Source of the DNA: UBA1447 sp964627535 | Lineage (GTDB): Bacteria; Bacillota; Clostridia; Oscillospirales; Acutalibacteraceae | Length of the DNA stretch: 64,000 nt | Reading direction: 5' to 3' | NCBI GenBank assembly: GCA_964627535.1 | Contig: CAZVJW010000001.1 | Location: 1 to 64,000 of the forward strand | Part shown: piece by piece, positions 18,000 to 25,673 of the stretch | Layout of the letters: every line of letters starts with the position of its first letter | How positions within the stretch are numbered: the stretch's first letter is position 1 | The notes under the pieces: model-generated | The model's database searches: none | What the model was told of the DNA's origin: nothing | Seen by the model: the letters and a program-made list of their open reading frames with translations, nothing else | Position numbers and translations under genes: made by a program

Positions 18000-19730
18000 T
18001 CATTCTTCAATAGCCGCTTTACGCGAATTGATTGCTTTAAAGATACTCATATCAAATTTAGCTGTGCGGTCATATGTATAAAGACCGTTTTGTTCCTGTT
18101 CGACATCATATAGCTGAGTATAACAAAAACCAAAAAGACATTTGTTGTCTAACTGAGCATCGGTCAAACCTTTGTAGCGTTCAATGAATTCCTCTTCAGT
18201 TATCGGTGCGTTGCCATATCCCCAACCTTCCGTAATGCCGCTACTCCATTTTATACCGCCATATTCACTGACAAACACCGGTTCACCGCTATATGTCTGT
18301 CTTACACCTCTTCCGTTCACCTGGTCATACAACACTCCGTCTTCTACCAATTCATCATAATGCTCTTTGAAAGACACAGGGTTTTGATCATAATCATGTA
18401 CATCATAAATATCTGTGACAACATGATAATTGCCGCTGGTGTCAATACAAGGGCGGGTTCGGTCAATCATCTTGGTTGTATTATAGATTAATCTAAGCAA
18501 ATCATTTTTTTGCCTTCTGCCTTCATAATCCCATGTTTCATTAAATGGACACCAACCTATAATGGAAGGATGATTAAAATCCCTTTCAACGGTTTCACAC
18601 CATTCCGGCAAAATACCATACACCGCACCATCGGCGGACCAATCAAGTCCCCAATTCGGATACTCTCCCCAAACAATATAACCTAACCTATCGCAATGAT
18701 ATAAAAAACGGGGTTCAAAAACTTTTTGATGTAATCTTGCTCCGTTGAAGCCTGCTGCAACGGATAATTCAATATCTTTCGCCAAATCATTATCCGAAGG
18801 AGCAGTGTATACTCCATTCGCATAGAAACCTTGGTCGAGAACAAGCCTTTGAAACACTGACTTCCCATTGATTAAGAACTTATATCCATCTAAACGTATG
18901 TTTCTGAGACCAAAATAACTATTTACTGTATCATCACCAAAAGACAGTATGAGGTCATACAACCTACCATTCCCTATTTCCCAAAGGTGTTTTTCGGAAA
19001 GTTCGACAGAAACGGAAACCATACCTTCGCAAGTCACCTTCCCGCTAACACCGACGAGCTTTTCTTTGTAATATGACTCTGCTTTAAATAGACCGGATCC
19101 AACTACTTCTGCCTGAATTTCAATTCTTCCGTTTTCAGGGTCGGGGAAATAATGTGCATTCTTAATATAAGATTCCGGTACGAATTCCAGCCAAACTGTC
19201 TGCCAAATTCCGGTTGTTCTTGTATAATCGCAGGCGTGTGAATAAAACTTTTCACTTTGTTTGCCTCTCGAAACCATTGGACTTCTGGTATCATCCTTTG
19301 CGCAGACCGTCAGAACATTTTTGCCTTTAATTATGTGTTCGGTTATATCCAACGCATAAGAGGAATATCCGCCTTTATGAGTACCTGCAAGCCTGCCGTT
19401 AACATAGACAAAAGCTTCATAATCCACTGCGCCGAAATGAAGCATAACTTTTTTTCCTGCTTCCCCGGCAGGTATTTCAAACTCACGCCTGTACCAAACA
19501 GCGCTCATAAAATCCTTATGTTCCACACCGGAAAGCTTACTTTCGGGGCAAAACGGAACGTTAATTTTTGAATTTAAGGTTTCGGCACTCTGAAGGTGTC
19601 TTTCCTGTCCGCTATTCCCATTATCAATTTCAAATTCCCATTCACCGTTTAAATTAAACCATGAGGCACGTTTAAACTGCGGATTCGGATGCTCCGGGCG
19701 TGGAATATTTATTTTGTTTGTCATATACAC
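18000..19730 (-). CDS. Glycoside hydrolase family 2 enzyme
   Basis: This 576-residue protein is a GH2 retaining beta-glycosidase (galactosidase, glucuronidase, mannosidase or related). It has an N-terminal jelly-roll sugar-binding domain (residues 15-190), an immunoglobulin-like domain (190-285) and a TIM barrel. The acid/base is E398 in PFNETWD and the probable nucleophile is E489 in FVSEYGG. There is no signal peptide, so it acts in the cytoplasm. The ORF starts with GTG, AGGA lying 5 bases before it; an ATG two codons later is an alternative. Its neighbours are a secreted glycosidase-like protein, an SIS isomerase and a ROK kinase, which suggests sugar release followed by phosphorylation. 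Confidence 0.87.
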   Translation of the reverse strand: MYMTNKINIPRPEHPNPQFKRASWFNLNGEWEFEIDNGNSGQERHLQSAETLNSKINVPFCPESKLSGVEHKDFMSAVWYRREFEIPAGEAGKKVMLHFGAVDYEAFVYVNGRLAGTHKGGYSSYALDITEHIIKGKNVLTVCAKDDTRSPMVSRGKQSEKFYSHACDYTRTTGIWQTVWLEFVPESYIKNAHYFPDPENGRIEIQAEVVGSGLFKAESYYKEKLVGVSGKVTCEGMVSVSVELSEKHLWEIGNGRLYDLILSFGDDTVNSYFGLRNIRLDGYKFLINGKSVFQRLVLDQGFYANGVYTAPSDNDLAKDIELSVAAGFNGARLHQKVFEPRFLYHCDRLGYIVWGEYPNWGLDWSADGAVYGILPEWCETVERDFNHPSIIGWCPFNETWDYEGRRQKNDLLRLIYNTTKMIDRTRPCIDTSGNYHVVTDIYDVHDYDQNPVSFKEHYDELVEDGVLYDQVNGRGVRQTYSGEPVFVSEYGGIKWSSGITEGWGYGNAPITEEEFIERYKGLTDAQLDNKCLFGFCYTQLYDVEQEQNGLYTYDRTAKFDMSIFKAINSRKAAIEE

Positions 19731-19807
19731 TTTGTTCCTTTCAGTAATAACTTCTACTTCTTCTCTATCGCTTCTCGTGACGAAGTCACACTTTTCAACT
19801 TCTTCTC

Positions 19808-20449
19808 CTAAAAATAAGTTCCTTCAACCATAGCACATAACGCATGATAGACCGGCATGATCAGTTCCTGGACTTTAAAAGTCTCTTTTTCGGGCATTCT
19901 GATGCAGACAGTACAAATATCGCACATAATGCTGGCTTCCTCGCCGGTTATACCAATACTTTTTCTGCCAATTGCATTTGCTGTTTTAACAGCGTTAACA
20001 ATGTTGGCAGAATTACCCGAAGTGCTTAATGCAATCAGCACATCGGGGCTTTTTTTTGCGTAGCCCCACACCTGCTGCGCGTAAACCATATCCGGCGCAA
20101 CATCGTTTGAATAAGCCGAAATCAGCGCTGACTGGCTTGACAAAGATACAGCCGGAATTGCCCCCTGAAGTTTTGACGCAAGATATTCCCCGCCTTCTAT
20201 CCCTTCAAAAAGAGCGGCCGCAGTTGCCGGAAGAGAGCGACGGGACATAAACCCCTTCATTAGTTCGCCTACTATATGCTCGCTATCCGCTGCACTTCCC
20301 CCGTTGCCGCAAACAAGCACTTTTCCACCGCTTTCATAACCTTCGCAGAGTATTTCATAGGCATCCCAAATTTTCTTCCGGTCGGGCTCAAGGTTCGGGT
20401 ATCTTATAAACAAATCCTCAAAGATTTCCGTTGTTTTTTCCATATCCAT
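19808..20449 (-). CDS. SIS-domain sugar isomerase (GmhA-like)
   Basis: This 213-residue protein is a SIS-domain protein related to phosphoheptose isomerase GmhA, which converts sedoheptulose 7-phosphate to D-glycero-D-manno-heptose 7-phosphate. The SIS phosphate-binding segments are visible: CGNGGSAADSEHIVGEL and ALSTSGNSANIVNA, and a GmhA-like MSRRSLPATAA insertion. The start at 20449 has AAAGGA 6 bases upstream. It lies between GH2 and ROK genes with small gaps. Several GmhA-like proteins in Firmicutes act on other phosphosugars, and no other heptose genes are present in the window, so the substrate is uncertain. Confidence 0.82.
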   Translation of the reverse strand: MDMEKTTEIFEDLFIRYPNLEPDRKKIWDAYEILCEGYESGGKVLVCGNGGSAADSEHIVGELMKGFMSRRSLPATAAALFEGIEGGEYLASKLQGAIPAVSLSSQSALISAYSNDVAPDMVYAQQVWGYAKKSPDVLIALSTSGNSANIVNAVKTANAIGRKSIGITGEEASIMCDICTVCIRMPEKETFKVQELIMPVYHALCAMVEGTYF

Positions 20450-20483
20450 ACCATATCCTTTCATTCTTCAAAGGTTAACCTGT

Positions 20484-21470
20484 CTATCTGCTGAGCGCAA
20501 CACCCAGCGCCGCATAATCACCTATAGCATCGCCGAGTTCTGCAGGCATTATTTTGCAGCGTTCCAAAGAAAGCGGCAAAGCTTCCGCTTTGAGAGCCTT
20601 TTCCATTGAATCTATAAGAAGATCGCTTGAACGTTCAAAGATACTGCCAACAATAATAGCCTGAGGGTTGAGAATATCGACAAGCACAGCCAGACCCCGC
20701 CCGAGATATTCGCCGCAAATATTATATATTTCAATTGCAAGCATGTCTCCTTTTTTTGCAGCATCCGCAACTGATTTTGCCGTGACTTTGCATAGTTTAT
20801 CTGCTGCCGGGCAAAGGGCGGGTTTTTCTCCCATTTTGTGCTTTTCAATAATTAACGCCTTTGCAAGTCTTTCAATGCCGCCGCCGCTGCAAAAGCCTTC
20901 GAATGATCCTTCTTTTCCATACCCGACCGGTCCTTTATCGGCCAGCCTGATATGACCAACTTCGCCGGCCATATCGTTTGTGCCGGAATACAGTTTGCCG
21001 TCCAAAATGAGTCCGGCGCCCATGCCGGTGCCAAAAGTAAGAAATATTAGATTTTTTAATCCTTTACCCGCGCCAAAATGCCATTCGGCAAGTGCGCAGG
21101 CATTCGCGTCGTTTTGCAGGTAAACAGGTACATCGAAACGCTCTTTTAACAGCGACACAATTGGAACAGCGTCCCAGTCAGGCAAATTCGGCGGGCTGTA
21201 AATGACGCCTTTGCTGCTGTCTAGGGGTCCACCGCAGCTGATGCCGATAGATATTAACTCGTTTGCAGTTATATTATTTTTGGCCAATATTTCATCGCAT
21301 ACATTGAAAAGATCAGAAACAACCGCTCTCCAGCCTCTTGTTTGAATAGTAGGAAAGCTTATTTTATCTATGATAAACCCATCAATGCTGCCGCAGAGGA
21401 TTTCATCTTTCCCCAAAATCACAGCGCATTTTGTACCGCCGATATCAAGACCAAGTAAATATTTTCCCAT
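20484..21470 (-). CDS. ROK family sugar kinase (glucokinase-like)
   Basis: This 328-residue protein is a ROK-family sugar kinase. The ATP-binding loop is LDIGGTKCAVIL at the N-terminus, the catalytic aspartate is in QNDANACALAEW, and the ROK signature is GTGMGAGLILDGK followed by AGEVGHIRL. The usual zinc-binding CxCGxxGCxE segment is absent; the stretch reads GYGKEGSFEGFCSGGG instead, as in a clostridial subgroup of ROK proteins. There is no helix-turn-helix domain, so it is a kinase rather than a repressor. It is the first gene of the sugar operon and has a consensus promoter just upstream. The exact sugar is unknown. Confidence 0.87.
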   Translation of the reverse strand: MGKYLLGLDIGGTKCAVILGKDEILCGSIDGFIIDKISFPTIQTRGWRAVVSDLFNVCDEILAKNNITANELISIGISCGGPLDSSKGVIYSPPNLPDWDAVPIVSLLKERFDVPVYLQNDANACALAEWHFGAGKGLKNLIFLTFGTGMGAGLILDGKLYSGTNDMAGEVGHIRLADKGPVGYGKEGSFEGFCSGGGIERLAKALIIEKHKMGEKPALCPAADKLCKVTAKSVADAAKKGDMLAIEIYNICGEYLGRGLAVLVDILNPQAIIVGSIFERSSDLLIDSMEKALKAEALPLSLERCKIMPAELGDAIGDYAALGVALSR

Positions 21471-21499
21471 TATTTCTTGCCTTTCAATATGATGGTAAA

Positions 21500-21528
21500 A
21501 TTATAACCTTCTAAGGTTTCAGTGTCAA
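21500..21528 (-). promoter_or_regulatory. Consensus promoter with spacer palindrome for ROK-SIS-GH operon
   Basis: On the minus strand, TTGACA (21523-21528) and TATAAT (21500-21505) are perfect matches separated by 17 bases. The spacer holds the inverted repeat AACCTT-CT-AAGGTT (21505-21518), a candidate operator for a sugar-responsive regulator. The start would be about 30 bases before the ROK gene. Confidence 0.72.
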
Positions 21529-21593
21529 TAAAGTTATGCTTAGAACTTGAATCCGTAAAATTTAAACTAAATAAACTTTTTTTGTAAAACACA

Positions 21594-21622
21594 TTGACAA
21601 TCGTCTATATTAGATGTAGAAT
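21594..21622 (+). promoter_or_regulatory. Promoter of the ars operon
   Basis: TTGACA (21594-21599) and TAGAAT (21617-21622) are separated by 17 bases. The promoter is flanked and overlapped by two copies of the candidate ArsR operator, as expected for repression by blocking RNA polymerase. Confidence 0.75.
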
Positions 21623-21644
21623 AGATATAGACGATTGTCTATAT
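21596..21644 (+). promoter_or_regulatory. Two inverted copies of a candidate ArsR operator
   Basis: GACAATCGTC occurs at 21596-21605 and its exact reverse complement GACGATTGTC at 21630-21639. The second copy sits inside the longer palindrome ATATAGAC-GATT-GTCTATAT (21625-21644). The first overlaps the -35 element and the second lies just after the -10 element. This layout fits autorepression by the ArsR encoded next. Confidence 0.7.
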
Positions 21645-21679
21645 CATCAAATATCATCTATGCAAGGGAGTAATAACTT

Positions 21680-21994
21680 ATGAAACATTCGGAATATGTA
21701 CTGATCTTTAAAGCTTTAGCGGACGAAACGAGATTAAAGATTGTTGAATTGCTGGAAAACGGCGAACTGTGCGCATGTAAAATACTTGAAAACTTCAACA
21801 TTACGCAGCCTACCCTTTCTTATCACATGAAGTCGCTTTGTGACAGCGGCCTTGTTGAAGGCCGGCGGGACGGCGCATGGATGAGATATTCATTAAATAA
21901 AGATGTGTTTGAAAGTGTTAAATGTTTATTTGACAGTTTTTGTATAGACGATACCGTAGAAGAAGCAAACTGCGAATATGCTTGCACCAAGTAA
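21680..21994 (+). CDS. arsR: ArsR/SmtB-family metalloregulator
   Basis: This 104-residue winged-helix protein belongs to ArsR/SmtB. The alpha-3 ELCAC motif (C31, C33) is a variant of the ELCVCD arsenite-binding site of classical ArsR. The recognition helix follows (TQPTLSYHMKSLCDSGLVEGRR). Five more cysteines lie at positions 54, 82, 88, 98 and 102, three of them in the last 20 residues, which may add to As(III) binding. It should repress the operon until arsenite binds. AAGGGAG lies 11 bases before the ATG, and a consensus promoter with two operator copies precedes it. Confidence 0.92.
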   Translation: MKHSEYVLIFKALADETRLKIVELLENGELCACKILENFNITQPTLSYHMKSLCDSGLVEGRRDGAWMRYSLNKDVFESVKCLFDSFCIDDTVEEANCEYACTK

Positions 21995-22012
21995 AAGGAG
22001 TATAACAATATA

Positions 22013-23017
22013 ATGTTCGTATTTGAATGGCTGAATAATCAGATATTAAAAATGGAGTGGCTGAGCACATTGGTTAAGCTTCTGGTCGAAAAGGTTTTCG
22101 GGCTTGACACAACCCAAAGGCTCGGCGGCAGCATAGAATTTTTTATTTATGATGTAGTGAAGATATTTATTCTGCTATCGGTTTTAATCTTTATTATTTC
22201 ATATATACAAAGCTTTTTCCCGCCGGAGCGCACAAAAAAAATACTCGGGCGTTTCAAAGGTGTTTCGGCAAACATTTTAGGCGCGCTGCTGGGCACGGTG
22301 ACACCGTTTTGCTCCTGTTCATCCATCCCGCTGTTCATCGGTTTTACGAATGCCGGGCTGCCACTGGGCGTCACTTTTTCGTTTTTAATTTCATCCCCTC
22401 TTGTGGATTTGGCGTCCGTGCTGTTGCTCGCCAGCATTTTTAACTGGAAAATTGCTATCGCTTATGTGGTTGTCGGCCTTATTTTGGCGGTCACCGGCGG
22501 AACCATTATCGGTAAATCAAAACTTGAGAAATATGTGGAACCTTTTGTTTTCAGCAACAAAATGCTTGAGATCGAACAGGAAAAACTAACCAGAAAAGAC
22601 CGGCTTGTTTTCGGCAAAGAGCAGGTTCTGGCAATTATTAAAAAAGTTTGGCTGTATGTGCTTATCGGTGTCGGTATCGGAGCCTTAATTCACAACTGGA
22701 TACCGGAAAATATTATAGTTGCAATATTAGGAGATAAAAATCCTTTCTCGGTTTTACTCGCGACTTTAGTCGGCGTACCGATGTATGCGGATATTTTCGG
22801 AACACTTCCCATAGCGGAAGCACTGGTTTTAAAGGGAGTCGGCATCGGAACCGCGCTTTCTTTCATGATGGCGGTCACCGCTTTATCTCTACCGTCAATG
22901 ATAATGCTTAAAAAGGTTGTTAAAACAAAGCTTCTGGTCATATTCGCAGGCCTTGTAACAGTTGGCATTATTATAATTGGATATATATTTAACGCTTTTG
23001 GGTATATTTTAATGTAA
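22013..23017 (+). CDS. ArsP-type permease (PF03773 family)
   Basis: This 334-residue integral membrane protein has about eight hydrophobic segments and belongs to the DUF318/ArsP permease family. The hallmark TPFCSCSSIPLFIGF block is near residue 100 with three cysteines, followed by GLPLGVTFSFLISSPLVD. A second similar half occurs around VGVPMYADIFGTLPIAEAL. ArsP homologues export trivalent organoarsenicals such as methylarsenite. Its position after arsR and in an operon with ArsM fits export of methylated arsenicals. AAGGAG lies 12 bases before the ATG. Other family members have no arsenic role, so the assignment leans on context. Confidence 0.85.
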   Translation: MFVFEWLNNQILKMEWLSTLVKLLVEKVFGLDTTQRLGGSIEFFIYDVVKIFILLSVLIFIISYIQSFFPPERTKKILGRFKGVSANILGALLGTVTPFCSCSSIPLFIGFTNAGLPLGVTFSFLISSPLVDLASVLLLASIFNWKIAIAYVVVGLILAVTGGTIIGKSKLEKYVEPFVFSNKMLEIEQEKLTRKDRLVFGKEQVLAIIKKVWLYVLIGVGIGALIHNWIPENIIVAILGDKNPFSVLLATLVGVPMYADIFGTLPIAEALVLKGVGIGTALSFMMAVTALSLPSMIMLKKVVKTKLLVIFAGLVTVGIIIIGYIFNAFGYILM

Positions 23018-23091
23018 AAGTAATCTTCATTATAATGGTCTCATATTCGTGAAAGATGTATTCAATAAATATAATTAAGTGAGGTATTATT

Positions 23092-23364
23092 ATGTCAAAA
23101 AGTTGGTATCCGGTAATCGATTATGTAAAATGCACGGAGTGCGGAACCTGTATTGAGTTCTGCCCGCACGCGGTTTATGACAAAACTAAATCGCCATCTC
23201 CGGTTGTCGTTCAACCCGATGGCTGTATTCAGGCGTGTCATGGTTGCGGTAATGTCTGCCCGGTTGGTGCCATTGAGTATGTTGGTGACAATACCGGTTG
23301 GGTTCCGGCAAACGGTAAAAAAGAAGAAAACTCAATATGCGATTGCTACAATTTAAGTTGTTAA
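23092..23364 (+). CDS. Small 2x[4Fe-4S] ferredoxin-like protein
   Basis: This 90-residue protein carries two cysteine sets. The first is CTECGTCIEFCP and the second CIQACHGCGNVCP, each fitting a [4Fe-4S] cluster. The cysteines at the C-terminus (CDCYNLSC) are extra and could bind a metal or arsenite. GAGG lies 8 bases before the ATG. It stands between the permease and the thioredoxin fusion in the ars operon. It may carry electrons to thiol proteins or to the membrane reductant system, though this is inferred from context only. Confidence 0.8.
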   Translation: MSKSWYPVIDYVKCTECGTCIEFCPHAVYDKTKSPSPVVVQPDGCIQACHGCGNVCPVGAIEYVGDNTGWVPANGKKEENSICDCYNLSC

Positions 23365-23443
23365 GAAGATTTCTGCTGATGAGTAACACAAACATTCCTA
23401 AAAAATAACAACAAGAAAAATAGAAACAATCGGAGGTATTAAA

Positions 23444-24460
23444 ATGTTTTTAAGTTCAAAAATTCTGAATGATGCTTTTTCTTCATCTGATGAGCAAGGT
23501 GACCCAATATTATATTACTGTTGGGGTTTTGTTCCGATTAGCCAATGGTGGTGGTTACTAATTATTTTATTTCCAGTTTTTGGTTTAATTATAGTTTTTT
23601 TCCTTGTACTTAAGTATAAGCATTATTATATTCTTGGGTTTTCAAAAACCAGAGTTGTCATTGTAAGATTTAAAGGCGCAAATAGAATAGTGAAAGAAGA
23701 AGCAAAAACGGTCTTTTTCAAGGATTTTAGGAGTATTTCTGTTGTTAATAACAAATTAAATATTTACATTAAAATCAAACTTTTTGATAATAAAAAAATC
23801 AAATTATTTGTTGGTAAAAATATTAAATTTTTAGATTCACTACATCGGAACGACTGGGAAAAAGTTTGCGAAATACTTGCCAAAGCAAGCCCAGAATATG
23901 AGCAACATAGTTTTGGTGCACAGGCATTATTAAAGATTATAATTCCAATTTTAATCGTTATATTAGTTGCGACAATAGGTTTTGTTAAAAACTCCCAGCA
24001 CTCTTTCTTGGATAAATCAAATCTATCTGATACTACTGTGGCTACTGAAATCACAAATCCCGATTTCGCCTATAGCGTAAAGGGCAGCCTCGATATCGCA
24101 AAGCTGAAATCCTATAACCTCCCGATCATCATTGAGTTTGGGGCTGAATGGTGTGAGCCGTGCAAAACAATGGCGCCGATTGTCACATCGCTGAATGATG
24201 AACTTCAAGGCAAAGCTATTGTCCGGTTCGTTAATACAGACGACAGGGTAAATATTTCGGAATCTTATGATTTTCAGTATATACCCACTCAAGTATTCAT
24301 CAATGCCGACGGAACACCGTACAATCCCTCGAACGCCGCTGCAATGCAAATGGATTTACATTATGACAAGGTTACAGGCGCGCTGGCCTACACAACACAT
24401 ACCGACACGCTGACAAAACAGCAACTGTTAGACATTCTCAATGAAATGGGTATGAAATAA
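23444..24460 (+). CDS. Two-TM protein with cytoplasmic PH-like segment fused to an outward thioredoxin domain
   Basis: This 338-residue protein has a hydrophobic segment at about 34-56, a lysine-rich stretch resembling a bacterial PH-like domain at about 60-155, a second hydrophobic segment at about 163-181, and a thioredoxin domain from about 205. The active site is CEPC (C237, C240) in EFGAEWCEPCKTMAPIV, and YIPTQVFINADG is the cis-proline loop. Two helices would place the thioredoxin domain outside. The gene ends in TAATG, coupling to ccdA, whose product typically passes electrons to outward thioredoxins. The first 600 bases are much more AT-rich than the rest, which suggests a domain graft. 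Confidence 0.78.
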   Translation: MFLSSKILNDAFSSSDEQGDPILYYCWGFVPISQWWWLLIILFPVFGLIIVFFLVLKYKHYYILGFSKTRVVIVRFKGANRIVKEEAKTVFFKDFRSISVVNNKLNIYIKIKLFDNKKIKLFVGKNIKFLDSLHRNDWEKVCEILAKASPEYEQHSFGAQALLKIIIPILIVILVATIGFVKNSQHSFLDKSNLSDTTVATEITNPDFAYSVKGSLDIAKLKSYNLPIIIEFGAEWCEPCKTMAPIVTSLNDELQGKAIVRFVNTDDRVNISESYDFQYIPTQVFINADGTPYNPSNAAAMQMDLHYDKVTGALAYTTHTDTLTKQQLLDILNEMGMK

Positions 24461-25161
24461 TGCAAACAATTATCAACGATTGGCTCAATACATTATCAAC
24501 GGTTATTGCCGACAATATCTGGCTTGCGCCTTTGCTTGCTTTACTTGCAGGGGTTCTCACAGCATTTACGCCTTGTGCGCTTTCAAGCGTTCCACTTGTT
24601 ATCGGGTATGTTGGTGGAGTTGGACAAAAAAACACAAAAAGGGCTTTCTTGCTATCAGCAACATTTTCATCAGGAATGGCTGTAACCCTTACCACGCTTG
24701 GGATAACCGCTTCTTTGTTGGGCAAATTTTTGCAGGGAACCGGTAAATGGTGGTACCTGGTTTTGGGGGTCTTGATGGTGCTCATGGCACTGCAAACTTG
24801 GGAAATATTCAACTTTATTCCTTCAACAAACGCGTTAAGTAAGAATAAAAAGCGAGGATTTATCGGTGCTTTTCTTGCTGGTATCTTGGGTGGCTTTTTC
24901 GCATCCCCCTGCGCGACACCGGTGCTAGTCGTTCTGCTCGCCTTTGTCGCTAAGGAAGGCAGGATTTTATTAGGCATCTTCCTGTTGCTGCTTTACTCAT
25001 TGGGGCACAGCGTTCTGGTTTTAATTGCCGGCACTTCTGTCGGCTTTGTCAAAAAGCTTTCGGCAAGCGAAAAATATGGAAAAATCAGTCAAGCACTGAA
25101 AATAATTATGGGTGCATTAATCTTACTGATAGCATTCTACATGTTTTATCTTGGTTTTTAA
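24460..25161 (+). CDS. ccdA: Thiol-disulfide electron transporter CcdA
   Basis: This 233-residue membrane protein has about six transmembrane segments and the CcdA/DsbD-type repeat. The two redox cysteines are C39 in TAFTPCALSS and C151 in FFASPCATPV. CcdA carries reducing equivalents from cytoplasmic thioredoxin across the membrane to outward thioredoxins. It is coupled by a one-base overlap to the membrane-thioredoxin gene just upstream, which is its likely partner. Cytochrome c maturation, its usual role elsewhere, is unlikely here as no cytochrome genes are near. In an ars operon, the job may be to keep an outward thiol protein reduced. Confidence 0.88.
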   Translation: MQTIINDWLNTLSTVIADNIWLAPLLALLAGVLTAFTPCALSSVPLVIGYVGGVGQKNTKRAFLLSATFSSGMAVTLTTLGITASLLGKFLQGTGKWWYLVLGVLMVLMALQTWEIFNFIPSTNALSKNKKRGFIGAFLAGILGGFFASPCATPVLVVLLAFVAKEGRILLGIFLLLLYSLGHSVLVLIAGTSVGFVKKLSASEKYGKISQALKIIMGALILLIAFYMFYLGF

Positions 25162-25186
25162 AAATAAATTTTTGGAGGTATTAATT

Positions 25187-25429
25187 ATGACAATTAAAGT
25201 GTTAGGCGCATGCTGCAAAAAAAGCACGGAAACTTTTGAAAACACAAAAGAAGCGGTAAAAGAAATGGGACTTGATGTCGAAGTTGAGAATGTGGCAGAC
25301 ATTATGGAGATTACAAAATACGGGGTGATGACTACACCTGCGCTTGTGATTAATGGAAAGGTTGTCTCTTTTGGGAAGTTGTTAAAGTCAAAGGATATCA
25401 TAAATATTATTGAAAAGGTGACAAAGTAA
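25187..25429 (+). CDS. Small thioredoxin-like protein (redox-active disulfide protein 2 type)
   Basis: This 80-residue protein has the fold pattern of the TM0996/MTH895 family of small thioredoxin-like proteins, with the TTPALVINGKVV cis-proline loop near residue 50. The usual CxxC is changed: the active site reads GACCKKS, so C9 and C10 are adjacent and the second CxxC cysteine is replaced by serine. A vicinal pair can bind arsenite. The ATG at 25187 has GGAGG 8-11 bases upstream; an earlier in-frame start lies within the ccdA end. It shares a base with the next gene (TAATG). The redox role is therefore uncertain. Confidence 0.78.
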   Translation: MTIKVLGACCKKSTETFENTKEAVKEMGLDVEVENVADIMEITKYGVMTTPALVINGKVVSFGKLLKSKDIINIIEKVTK

Positions 25430-25632
25430 TGAGGCCATTTATTGATAAAGAACGATGCGCCGCGCAGCCCGACATTTGCCCGCCGATGAAATCCTGCCCA
25501 AACAATTCCTTTTCATTCGTTGAGGACGAGAACGAGCCAATCGGCGGGAGAATCGAAATCGACTTGGATAAATGCGAAGGCTGCGGGCAATGCGTTTCTC
25601 TTTGCTGCGGCAGCTGCATTGAAATGAGATAA
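25429..25632 (+). CDS. Small [4Fe-4S] and cysteine-rich protein
   Basis: This 67-residue protein has a ferredoxin-like cluster motif near its C-terminus (CEGCGQCVSLC, then CGSC) and an N-terminal CAAQPDICPPMKSC set that could hold a second metal or cluster. It resembles short ferredoxin-like proteins seen beside CcdA and ArsM genes in anaerobes. It overlaps the thioredoxin-like gene by one base and is followed by arsM after 41 bases. It may serve as an electron donor to the thiol relay, but there is no direct evidence. Confidence 0.75.
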   Translation: MRPFIDKERCAAQPDICPPMKSCPNNSFSFVEDENEPIGGRIEIDLDKCEGCGQCVSLCCGSCIEMR

Positions 25633-25673
25633 AATTAAAACCATTATACTCAAATATGAAAAGGAGCGGAGAA

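Noticed and set aside
24438..24977. 179-codon minus-strand ORF opposite ccdA
   Set aside because: It is a shadow; the plus-strand frame has CcdA motifs and a good operon position.
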